From Geosiphon pyriformis (taxonomy: Eukaryota > Glomeromycota > Glomeromycetes > Archaeosporales > Geosiphonaceae), in the NCBI GenBank assembly GCA_016748015.1, contig JAAOMT010000515.1, positions 293,249-357,248 on the forward strand: 64,000 nt of DNA. Direction: 5' to 3'. Of the stretch, positions 50,895 to 61,986 are shown piece after piece (the stretch's first letter is position 1; the number at the start of each line of letters is the position of its first letter). Under the pieces are notes generated by a model. That model ran no database searches. It saw only the letters and a list, made by a program, of their open reading frames with translations, and was not told the origin of the DNA. A program made the translations under genes and the position numbers.

Positions 50895-51295
50895 TTTTGA
50901 GCATTTAGGCTTGGTGGATTAAAATTTAATATTTTTATTCTGAGGGAAGAAAATTAAAAGTTTGTTGAATTTAAAAAATCTGCAATATTTTTCAAGAAAT
51001 GCAACCTATTATTTATATGGCAAAATAATCATCTTTCAATCTTGAAACATGTCTATCCGTTTCAAAGTTAATGGTTTATTCTTGCCTTGTTTGCTATTTT
51101 GCTTCTAATTCTGAACTTTGACTTTTGTTTGTTTATTATGTATCGATTTGCCTCATCTCCGGTTGTGTTCCTTGCCAGTTTTAGAATTGTACAACCTAAT
51201 AAACAGGAAATCTCAAATTTCGGTGATTCAATCACTTTGTCGTGGCGTGTAACAACAAGGTCAAGTATCTTTTATGCATCATTGCGAAGTCCTCA

Positions 51296-51361
51296 CCACA
51301 ATGAGTACTTATTCTCACAATGATTTCATATCGTCACAGTGACTTGTTATCGTCATAATGA
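51296..51361. repeat. Four 19-bp-spaced copies of a TCACAATGA-type motif
   Basis: Copies start at 51296 (CCACAATGA), 51315 (TCACAATGA), 51334 (TCACAGTGA) and 51353 (TCATAATGA), exactly 19 nt apart. Each copy is a near-palindrome, TCA-n3-TGA. Two copies are preceded by CG, making CGTCA half-sites of the bZIP/CRE type. The array could be a decayed minisatellite or a cluster of factor-binding sites upstream of the hydrolase. Confidence 0.75.
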
Positions 51362-51525
51362 AAAATTTTTTTGGGAACATTTGAATGCAACTGTATGAAG
51401 AATATAGCTAATTTTTGATGAAACACATATAATGAAATAGTTTTAAAATGAAAGAATGAAAGCCTGGTTTCAAAAAAAAAGAGTATGGTGTAATAATGCA
51501 AAAAGCTAGTATTTAAGACTATTTT

Positions 51526-51550
51526 AAATGACGATTTTTAATCGTCATTT
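51526..51550. repeat. Perfect 11-bp inverted repeat
   Basis: AAATGACGATT and its exact reverse complement are separated by TTT. The arm contains TGACG, the same half-site as in the nearby 19-bp array. A poly-T or terminator role is not supported by position. Confidence 0.7.
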
Positions 51551-52409
51551 TGACATGTTTGGCCGTCATATAGGAAGAAGGAATCAAAAAAGTGTTGTAA
51601 CCTTAAGGATAATTTATTGAAAATCTTGTTCATATTTTTCAAATGTTAAAAATGAAATATACAAACAAATTTTCACACTATAGCAGAAAATTTATGTTGC
51701 AAAAATTTAATTCAAAATTTTTTTTCCTAGGTAATATATGAATACCTCTAGTAATTGATGTATTTATAAACTCTGAGAAATTAATTCCATTAAATATTGA
51801 TATAAATTCTGGTTGAGCTTACATTCCATTTTCATGTTTGTATCAGGATTCAAGTTATATTGTGGCTTTTTGAAAATTGGATTTGGCCAATTTATTTATT
51901 TATTTTCGCTAAAACATCTTTGTGACCTTTTTTAGTCAATCGAAATTATTTGAAAATGTAAAAATATAAATAATAAATAATAATGTTTTAAAGCTCTAAC
52001 CTTTTGAGAAAATACAATCAAGTGATTTGGTAATTTTTGGCTAATGTTTCGAATATTACTCTCCTTATAATTTAATGAGAACATTTTTAAGTCATTTTTA
52101 TAAGACACAAAGAAGCTTAAATGTTTAATGCTAGTTGGCCAATTCTTATTTTTTGGAATTAAATATACTTATTATAATATTATGAAAATAATTAATAAGA
52201 ATAATTCCTGATCAAATGCAATTTTTTAATTTTATGCACTTAACTATTAAAAATAATGAAATTCAAGTAAATTCATATTTTCAATCTATATTTAAATTTG
52301 CTGCAAACAGATTTGATTAGAAATAAACAAAATTGTTTGTCAATTTAAAATTTAGATTTATTTCTAAAGAAACCATTATCAAATTTCCTTGAAAAGTGAA
52401 TTGAAATCG

Positions 52410-55400
52410 CTTTAAAATTTCAAAAATCTTCTAAATGAGTGGCAGTTGCTTAGCCTTATTTTAATTAACTTAAATTAGTTTTATGTTATGTTTTTTCAAG
52501 TCTTTACAGTATAAAATTACCAGAAAAAAATTCATCTAAGAAACAAACACAATGAATATAGTTAACTAAATAGTAAGTTGATCACAAAGTTCTTTTTATT
52601 TAATTCTCCCAATAAGTTTTACAGGTATTCAAAAATGTGACATGTGTTTTTGTATTTTTTTATCTTGTTTATGTTGTATTTTCCATAATAAATATTGATA
52701 ATTAAGTTATTTTGTTATTTGTAAAACTGGTATACTTTAAAACAAAAAAAATATATAATATTACTGATGACTTAGTAATTAGATAAAATTTTTTTTATTA
52801 TAATCTGTCAATTTATCTGTTTTTCATAATAACAACAGCTTTTTTAATAAAAATAACAATTATCAAAGAAGAAAGTTTTGTTTAGAAAAAATAACTTTTT
52901 TATATTTTATTTTATTCACATTTTAATAATTATTATCCAAAAAATAGTTATATTTAGATTTATAAAAAACAATTACCTTAAAATTATCATATTATTATTT
53001 TTTTTAACTAATTAAATGGTCTTAATAATGCTTGGCAAAGCTGTTTCTTTAACAAATCTAAAAAGTAATTACAATAAAATTATTCAAAATTGAAAATAAG
53101 TGCATTTTATTTTATGTATAATACCAGATTTTGGCAAATAGTTTAGAATTTTTTTGATAAGTTTTTACTTACTTTAGAAAAATAGTAAATAATAATAATG
53201 CTATTTTTTTGTATTATTTATTTTGTAAAATTTGTTAAAAATTTTTCTGATAAAAATAATAATAATATTTTTTTTACAATAATTGTTATCTATTTTGTTA
53301 ACATAATTAATAGAGTTATATTTTAATAATTATAATGTTAAATATTAACATATTAAGTTTTTTTTGGCTTAATATTATCAAAAACTGCAAAACTATATTA
53401 TTAAAATAGAAAATAAAAAATTATTAAAGTGTTCATTTAAGAATTTTTAATTTATTATTGTAATTAATTATAAAATTTCTAACTTAAAACTGTTAAATAT
53501 TGTAAAAAAAACAATAAAAAAAAATATTGTTTAAATAAAAATATTTTTAATAAAATAAATATATAAAAGTAATTTAGATATCTAATATTATTATAATTAT
53601 TTTAATATAAATAAACAAAATAAAATAAATCTAAAAACCAAAATTATATGTTTACAATAAAATAAAAATATAAAAAGCTGAATAAATAATATTAAATTTA
53701 TAGTTTTAAAACAAATATATAAAAGTTAATTAATATTTATGATAAATTAAAAAATGATAATAACTTGAAACCAAATTACAAAAGCTTTATTCAAGTTTAT
53801 ATTAGCATAAAAAATAATAAAAAATAGGTTTTGATAATTAAAACTATTATAAACACATTCTTTATAGTTTTTAAAAAAATACATACATGAATAGTAAGTT
53901 TATTTTGTTTTGTAGCTTTATATAAATATATAAATATTTAATATAATAAAATTTTAATTTTGTTAAAAGCTTTTATTACTTTTTATTATTGATTTGTATA
54001 ATAAAAATTATTTAAACAATTTATATATAATATGTTTTTAATATATTATATATAACTTTTTTTAAATAAAACTATAATTAATCTTAAATAATTGGGGATT
54101 AACAAAAAAGCAATAAATTAAAATTTTAATTAAATACAAAGAGTCTAACTATAATTAAATTTAAAATATGATATATAACTTGTATATATTATGAAATTAT
54201 AGCTTTAATTTATAATTGAAATTCTTGTTTGCAGCTTAATTGGAAGACCAAAAAAATATAAATCTAACAATTTTATAAAAAACACTTAAAGCTATAAATA
54301 TTAATGCATGTTAAAAATAAAGTTATTAAATAAATTAAAATTGTATATATTGCAAAAAAGAGTTAGGTTGTTTAATATTATTTAGAAAAAATAAGAAATA
54401 ATCTGTAATTGTATTAATTACACTGAAAAAAAAATTTTAGTCAAAAAACTATGTAATTATTTGTAAAATATTTATAAAATATGATTGTATTAAAACAAAA
54501 TATTATTTAACCATTTCTATACAATTTATAATTAATAATAAACAAAAAATTTTGAAAATTGAAATCAATTAAATTTTTGTGTACAAGTATGTTTTCTATA
54601 GTATTTTTTATTTAATCTTAATTTGAGCTTTATATTTTATTATTTTGCTAACTTAAAAAGCAAAGAAAAATTATACTATATTTAACATAATAATAATAAT
54701 TAAAATATTTGCAGATTATTATCCTCAAGATGATTTGATTAATTGAAAAAAAAATAGGCTTAATAAAAAAATTAGTTATATATTTATTAACTTTATGTAA
54801 AATAAAAAATTTATTTTTAACAGATATAAATTTATTTTTAATTATAAATTGTAAACAGCCAAACTAATTATGTGTTTTAGTTGTTAAATTAAATTAGTTA
54901 ACACAATTTGTTTTGTTAAAATTTAAAACAAAAAGCTAGTAAATTAAATAATAAATAACAATATGTAAATTTCATATTGTTTTTAAATCAAATAATAAAT
55001 TATAATATTAATATATAATTTTTTTACTATAAAAGATATACTATAAAACTAATTGAACCAAAAAATTATACTATTAGTATAAATAAAAATAAGATAATAA
55101 TATATAATAATGAGAATAGTAATTGCATAACAATAAAAATATTCAAACATAAAAGCAAATAAATAAGTAAATAATTTAATTAATATATTTTGTTTTATAA
55201 AACTATAATTGTTAATTTTTTAAAAAATTTGAAAGTTGAAAAATAATACAGTAATTATAATTCAATTTTTTTATTAATGCATTTAAAATTCAATTAAAAA
55301 AATAGTGATTTTATTTTAAAATATTTAAATTAAATTGTTAATATTTAATTAGTTAAATACTTTTTTATAAATCAAAATTTTTACTTATATATTTTAAAAT

Positions 55401-56122
55401 AAAAATAACCAAGTTAATTAAGATATAATTAAGATAATTAAAAAAAAATTGAATTATAATAATATTAAATAAAAAATATTGTTATAATAATAATTAAAAA
55501 TTTTTGTAAGTTTTAAAGAAAAAATATTTTACATATGTTAAAATACAATAATATTTGTAAACTATAATATTAATTTACTTTAAAAAATACTTATAAAACA
55601 GCTTATAATTTAAATTTATAAAGAAAAAAAAGCAAAAAACCTATTAAAAATATACAAAAATTATTTAAGCAAAGCCAAAAAACTATTAAATAAAATACAA
55701 TTTTTTATTATTAATATTATAATTTAAAACACATAGTGTTTTTTATTTTAATTAATAGATAAACAAACTATATTATTTTAATTTATACAAAATAAAATAG
55801 TGTATAAAAAATTAATTATAACTTTAATAATATTATTTACTTATATTTAACTATTTACAATTATTATAAAAGCAATTAACTATATTTTATGATTTAAAAC
55901 AAAGCTTAACAATACAACTAAAATAGTCTTTTAATATTTGATATTATTTGTAATATAAAAGTTTGAAATTTTTTTTTCTTGGCTTTAATTTTAGTATTGT
56001 AAAAGCTTAAAAAATTACTTATGAGTCTTTTTATAAAATGCCCATGACACTGTATTTAATTTCAAGTTTTTTATTAACAGATATTTTTAAATGGTTTGTA
56101 ATTTTTTATAAAACTTATTTTT
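52410..56122. other. CpG-free, extremely AT-rich block
   Basis: About 3.7 kb made almost wholly of A and T. Reading it line by line I found no CpG between the TCGC at about 52408 and the TCGC at about 56123. No open frame, RNA gene or repeat family is recognisable. The edges are fairly abrupt: normal-looking DNA resumes by about 56150. Confidence 0.9.
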
Positions 56123-56837
56123 CGCAGAAATTGAGTTTCCTGTGAAATACAAACCATCATCTGATGGATTCTTTGGGATTTAAATTCTATCTTTGAATTG
56201 AAGGCACAAAAGCGAAATCAATTTAAATTTTTTCATTTGATGTTTGATTGAAATAAAATTTTATAAAATAACAAATATAGGTTATAAGACACTCATAATA
56301 AATAGACTGATGATATGAATCCTCATTTTTAACGCAAACAGCTTCACGTGCATATAGCGCCGCCTTTTTTAAAATTTCAATAGAAACAGACTCTGAAGCG
56401 AATTTATTTCTACATATGGAAAGGTCTCCGGTGGCATGTTTTGATTGGGAGGAATGTATTCGAGAGGACAATTTAATTGTACCTTGAAAAAGTCATTTCG
56501 GATAGCGGAAATATTACTGAGTGGGGTTCGTAATTTAATTCCTGTTTCTTTGCAGCATCATTTAGGGCAAAAAAAAAATTTTCACGTGAAAGCGAAAATC
56601 TGTGGCCTAGTTCAAAGTTGTCTTGAGATTTCCACAGCTGAGAGATGCCAATGGTTAACTTCAAATTTCAAAATTTGACATTTCAATCATTAAAAATGAT
56701 TTTAGAGATTTATGTTATCTTTGCCTTTGATTTGAAAAATCAATCACCATGCCTTAATGGCATTGGCAAATCATTCACTGGTTTTGATTATGCAGGCATC
56801 AAAACATGAGTCAAATTTCACATAAAGGGTTAAAAAG
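56123..56837. other. Intergenic upstream of the small secreted protein
   Basis: Short frames on both strands at 56223-56678 overlap each other and have no recognised domain. Composition returns to the window average here. Confidence 0.5.
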
Positions 56838-56844
56838 TATAAAG
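56838..56844 (+). promoter_or_regulatory. TATA-like box for the small secreted protein gene
   Basis: TATAAAG 72 nt upstream of the start codon at 56916, in the right place and orientation. Confidence 0.4.
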
Positions 56845-56915
56845 GCAAGATCCCTAAACTCATATTCAAATCAATAAATAATTTACTCTCAAATTTAAGA
56901 AACATTACTTGAGCC

Positions 56916-57380
56916 ATGCCTCCCTCGAATTTAGTTTTCTTCGTGCTCTTCAACGCTATTTTCCTGTTCATGAGCTCACCTTTCCTCGTTGAATCATCCC
57001 CGGTTCCCAGCCTAAAATTTTTGGATTCAGCAAAACGTTGCATTTCTGCTCCAATGAAAGCTACCCCATTAGCTGGTATTGGAAATTTTGCGGGTTTTGG
57101 CGCTGATCTTGTTACTCCTCTCACTGGACAACTAGCAACGGTACTTCCTGCAGCACTTGCCACACCCGGAACATTGATAAAAAGGCAAGCTTTAGGAGCC
57201 CTGCCTCTACTTGCCGCTACTGCTGCCCCAGGTGCAACAAGTGTTCTTCCGATTTTAGCTGCTACTAGTGGACTTGGTGGTGTAAATAATGCTGCTGTTC
57301 CTTTGATTGCAGCTTCAACTCTTCCTGGTACAGCCGGTGTCGCACCTCTTCTAGCTTTAAATGGTGGACTTGGGTTGTAA
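56916..57380 (+). CDS. Small secreted Ala/Leu/Pro-rich protein with KR sites, 154 aa
   Basis: Single exon. Residues 1-27 form a signal peptide (basic-poor start, long F/L/V core, ending V-E-S-S). Two dibasic KR pairs (40-41 and 89-90) could be cut by the Golgi protease Kex2, releasing a middle piece of about 47 residues and a C-terminal piece of 64 residues starting Q-A-L-G. The C-terminal piece contains four imperfect repeats of about 15 residues built on P-L-L-A-A: L-P-L-L-A-A-T, L-P-I-L-A-A-T, V-P-L-I-A-A-S and A-P-L-L-A-L-N, separated by Gly-rich turns. One Cys remains in the mature chain. No family recognised; the plan resembles fungal Kex2-processed repeat proteins and candidate effectors. 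Its richer GC content also opens a 221-codon antisense frame, which I regard as a shadow. Confidence 0.72.
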   Translation: MPPSNLVFFVLFNAIFLFMSSPFLVESSPVPSLKFLDSAKRCISAPMKATPLAGIGNFAGFGADLVTPLTGQLATVLPAALATPGTLIKRQALGALPLLAATAAPGATSVLPILAATSGLGGVNNAAVPLIAASTLPGTAGVAPLLALNGGLGL

Positions 57381-59859
57381 AACGCGATGACTAACTCTTG
57401 AGACGTTGTAGCGTCAGTAATTTTCGGGATCTTCACGAGATTACTCCTATTCGGGTATATAAGGGTCTAGAAATTGTGATTGGAGATTTTGCTCCAAACC
57501 CCAAAATTAGATTACTGAATTTTTATAGCGAAAATATCTCGGATAAACAACCACAGTAGTCGTTGGGCCTCCTTTAAAACACTAATTTTGTAATAAAAAT
57601 CTTTAATTTTTCTTAATAAAAATAATCTAATCTTATTATCAACAACTTATAGGGAAATTTATTTATACGTTTTTTGCTTTAAATTCAAATCTGATTTCGT
57701 AGTACAAAATACAACCTGAAAGGAATATGGTTAAAAGCTTTTAAAAGTATTTTTATCGAATAGTTTTTTTCGCGCATCTGATAAATATTCTAGTGTTCGA
57801 AATGGAAGAGTTTTTTTAAGGAAAATTGACACATAAATAACTGAGTTTTTCGAAAATACCATTTTGAATCAATTGATTTTAGATTTTACTAATAAATTGT
57901 GTTCACTGCCCAAGTTTTAAACAATGAGGTTAAAGGAGAATTTCATCAAGTCTTCAAAATAAAGGACTGCGGATGCTTGACCTAAAAATAAAATAGGAAT
58001 TGAGTTCTTTGAACATAATTTATCCCAAGCTTAAAAATAATATGAACATGCTGCAAAAAAACTGGACCCAGTAAAAATATTGTCTTTGACAAAATTAGAA
58101 CTAACATAATAAAAAAAGGACCAAAACCAAAACAATCTTTATCCAAAAAATATATTTTTGGCTAAGTGAACGAGAAAGCAAAGGGTCAGATAGTTTTTAT
58201 AGAATAAATTTTCATAAAATATCCATCTACTTTGTTAAATAATCCGTGTTCTATTTAGAATCAAAAAATAATACTTGATTTAAAGGACACTCTTCCACTT
58301 CAATAAATTTTTACTATGGAAATCATTATAATTTTTTTTCCAAACATTCTGGTTTTTCATTATTGAATATAATCAATTAAATTGATTTGCTATAATATTT
58401 TTTATTCACATTTTTTTAAAACCAATTGTTCACTCTTATTTTTTTTTTGCTAATCTGAGGGTTTTGAAAAAAATTAATTATTTTAAAATATAAACAGAAT
58501 GAATCTAGTTTTTGTTAATTGTTTTTATAAAAAAAACAAAATTTAGTTTGTTTAAATTTAAAAGGCTTACTATCAATATTAATAAAAATAATTTAAAAAC
58601 AATTCTACATTTTAGCAGTTGTACACTTTGAATCCTTCAATTTTTCGAATATTAATACATCAATTACAAGTTTTGGATGTTAAATTTTATTTTGAATAAT
58701 AACACAAAATTTTAATTTTTTCGCCTTGCTAAATTAATATTGTTAAAAGCAATAATGGATCCACTAATGTATTATTTTGTTTTCTAATTTATTATGTCAA
58801 ATGCTTCAATATAATAATAATAATAATAATAGTAATAATAGTATTAAGTTTGTAAGTAAAAAATTTAACTATTACCTGATGAATTTTTTTTTACAATTTT
58901 TTTTTGGAAATAGAAATATTTAAGTATTTGAAAATACACACTAAGGGGGTTCTAAACTGGTTTCAAATTTCAATTAAAAATCCCTTTGTTTAATATTTAT
59001 ACCAAATCAGTTATCTGTAAATGAACCAAAAATATTTGTTTTTTCTAGATATACATTGATACAGCTTATATTTATCCGGTTTACTCTAACCACTTATCTG
59101 CTATCTGATTTAACCAGATGTCTGCTGTACGCTTTATTTACTCAGACATATTCTGTCCAATCCTATCGTCAGGACTATTTACAAGATTTTTATTACTAAA
59201 TGAATTGCGCCCAGCTTCAGTCACGACCACTATAAACAAAACTGGCTCAAGTAACAGAGGTAGCAGTAATATCAGTCTAAAACAATGAATTTATATCTTT
59301 ATATAATGTAAATTATTATGCGATCTCCATATTTTGTTCTCAAATAAAAGATTGGATTATGTAATGCATGCTGCATATTACAAAAAATATCCTCCTTTAG
59401 AAAATTGAAATTTCTTCATTCATATTAACTCTAATTTACAGATTTCAACTAAAATTTAGGATCATAACTTTTTCATAGTTATAGATTTTGCTGTACCACT
59501 GATTTCCATATAATGCCCATTCACATAGTTTAAAATAGGAAAATGTTGGATATTGCTCTATAAAAAAACATCGTAATACGCAATCTACCATCTGAAAATA
59601 GTTGCTAGGGGAATTTTTCCAGAGATCATGCAGAAAATAGTAGTTTAAACCACATGATCCGTAAATTCTGATGAAAATAATCATCAAAAAAATTTTCCAT
59701 TTTGTGACACATTTAAAATCAATCGGTTCCCGTGTTTGAACAGTATTGCTTGCAATTGACGCTATTTGAATTTCCAAATATTTTTTGTTCAAAGCCCAAG
59801 AGCTACCGATTTATAGATTTCAACCCTTTGATTATCTTTGAGAGACTGAGCATTTCGAA
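57381..59859. other. Intergenic, no gene seen
   Basis: AT-rich DNA with a short ATA microsatellite at 58811-58842. A few GC-richer words at about 59050-59280 do not form a frame. Confidence 0.6.
58811..58842. repeat. (ATA)n microsatellite
   Basis: About ten ATA/AAT units with two G interruptions. Confidence 0.9.
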
Positions 59860-60870
59860 AATATCATCCACAATTCCGAAACGAGAGCCCGAAACACAAA
59901 GACCAATTAATCAGATCATGGCTCTTCTTAAAGATGGCCATGATCATTTTGATAATAACAAGAAAATACTAGTTAACATTAAAAAATGGCTGGCGTCAAG
60001 ATACATTAGCCCGAAACAAATTTTCGATCAGATTTATCTTACCTTTACTTGCCTTTTTTTATTATTGAGGAACTGGTACACCCCAAGATTTCAAGAAATC
60101 ATTTGAATTATATAAAATAGCAGCTAACTATGGTGAAGATATTCAATCTTTTTAAGAGCTGGCATATTGTTAAGATGAGGGAGTTGACACAGAGCAAAAT
60201 GACAAACTTGCATTTTATTGGTATAAAATTGCCCCCAAAGCTGGACTTCCAATAGCTCAATGCAATCTCCGTTACGCATATGATCAAGGTGCCAGAACTT
60301 TACTTAATCACAAGAAAGGATTCGAGTGTTATCTAAAGGCTGTAAGAGCTGAAAATCAGGAAGCCATGCGAAATGTTGGGTATTGTTATCATTGGGGAAA
60401 AGATGAAAAAATTGCTATCCTTTGGTTTCGAATTGCTGCGTTCAGCGGTAGCCATGATGCTTAATTTCAGTCGACCATGCAGTACATTAATGGTGATGGA
60501 CTTCCGAAAGACGAAGCTAAAGAATTTTATTGGTTCACACAAGCTGCAAAGAATGAAAGTTTTAAGCTCAAATTGCCTATGCTGATTGTTATAAAAAGGG
60601 TACTGAGATGAAACAAAATAAAGAAAGGGCATATGAACTTTATATGAAATATGCCGGGATGGGAAACTCAAAAGCACGGGCAAATTTGGGCAAGTGCTTT
60701 CACAAAGGAATAGGAACAAGAGTTAGTTTTCGAAAGGCATCTTATTGGTTTATGAATCGGCGACCAAGGAAAAAGTTCAAATTCGAGGGTTGCGTAATTT
60801 GGAAAATTGTTATAGGAAAGGGCAAGGGACAGAAAAAGATTTACATAAAGCTTTAAAAAACAATTAATTA
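59860..60870 (+). pseudogene. Sel1-repeat (possibly kinase-Sel1) pseudogene
   Basis: Translated in shifting frames, this stretch reads as a chain of Sel1-like repeats: G-T-P-Q-D-F-K-K-S-F-E-L-Y-K-I-A-A-N at about 60072-60125, then E-L-A-Y-C, F-Y-W-Y-K-I-A, A-M-R-N-V-G-Y-C-Y-H-W-G (60364-60399), F-Y-W-F-T-Q-A-A-K-N and A-N-L-G-K-C-F-H-K-G-I-G-T (60680-60718). Stops lie inside the repeats (for example at 60066, after Q-S-F and after H-D-A) and the frame changes at least twice, so no intact protein is possible. The upstream piece with Q-R-P-I-N-Q-I-M (about 59899) resembles the end of a protein-kinase C-lobe, and kinase-Sel1 fusions are common in arbuscular mycorrhizal fungi; that part is inference. 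Functional Sel1 proteins act as interaction adaptors. Confidence 0.75.
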
Positions 60871-61986
60871 GATGGGCCATGAATTTGAAGATTTGTTATT
60901 ACAAAAGACTTTTAATTGTGTTATACCTAATTAATATTTAAATCCTCAGACATAATACGGTTTTAAGCTACTCTTCACCTGCATTCCTGGTTTCTGAAAA
61001 CTGTTTGCAGGGGAACATATTTGATGCGGCTATATCAAAACTCAATTTTATTTTTTTGCAAATTTCACAGCGTCATCGATGACAAGACATCCGCTCTTAA
61101 ATAGATTTTATCATAAATCATATTTTGAATTAATTAAAGTCTTGGTTTACTAGGATGGGAAGATTATTTACGGGATTTTGCTATATCATCATACAAGGCA
61201 TGAGAAATCGTTTGGTTCCTTTGTTGAGAAACAATGTTAACATATGTGAGAGGCTTAAACGTTAAAACTAAGTCACAGATCTACGGTCACTAACTGCTGA
61301 AGAAATTAGTTTTCGGAAATTAAAAGGAGTTGATTGATCGGCTTTAAAAAAACGGATCTAGAAAGTCGCAGCATCTAGACAAAAAAATTCATAGTTCGCT
61401 TTATTTGTAACGATATGATTATTGATTAAGAAATTCGCAAAAATCAATGCCGATAAGTGGGAAGTGTTTTTTTTCGAAACTGTGTTCGTTTAATGGTTGC
61501 TGACAATATTTTGATGATCATTTCAGTTAATCTTCAATCTTTATCAATCCACGAAGCTTCCCAGAGAACCAATTGTGTTTGTGGATTTGATAGAGGAAGT
61601 CATTTCCAAGTTAAGATAAAAGAAATTCAAGTGATCAGAGGAATAAATGCATAAATTTTGAAACAAATAGCCTTGTGCTTTGTGAGGGAGTAAACAATTG
61701 AAAGAGCGATTTCGGCAATTTTATAAATAAACCACTGAAACTTAACTGTTGATCAAACTTTTATTTTCAACATGAAAACTAACTAGCATTTTGCCTCCAC
61801 CCCTTATGCTTCCTACTGAACTCCTTAGCATCTCCTCTAATTTATCGCAACCTTTGTTTTGACTTGAATTCTTTTTTGCCAAAAAAAAAGAATTTTCAAT
61901 GTCCCTCTTATTCATCGCTTTTAATCTTTTAGTTCACAAAGCAGAAACCAATTATCATATTTAGGAAACTTAAAAACTTTACAAAA
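60871..61986. other. Upstream region of the PHO84-like gene
   Basis: Contains scattered coding-like words at about 61150-61640 without a continuous frame, possibly more relics. A TATAAATA at 61722-61729 lies 258 nt before the PHO84 start and could be its TATA element if the 5' UTR is long. Confidence 0.4.

Larger units (their letters stand above)
50895..52409. other. Upstream region of the hydrolase and AT-rich DNA
   Basis: Contains the 19-bp repeat array and the hairpin listed separately. The 78-aa plus frame at 51087-51323 runs through the repeat array and is not believable as a gene. Confidence 0.6.

Noticed and set aside
51087-51323. 78-aa plus-strand frame
   Set aside because: Its 3' part is the 19-bp repeat array; no family match and no splice partners.
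56771-57436. 221-aa minus-strand frame opposite the small secreted protein
   Set aside because: It is open only because the plus-strand gene is Ala/Gly/Pro-rich; it has no signal, domain or upstream TATA, whereas the plus strand has a signal peptide, KR sites and repeats.
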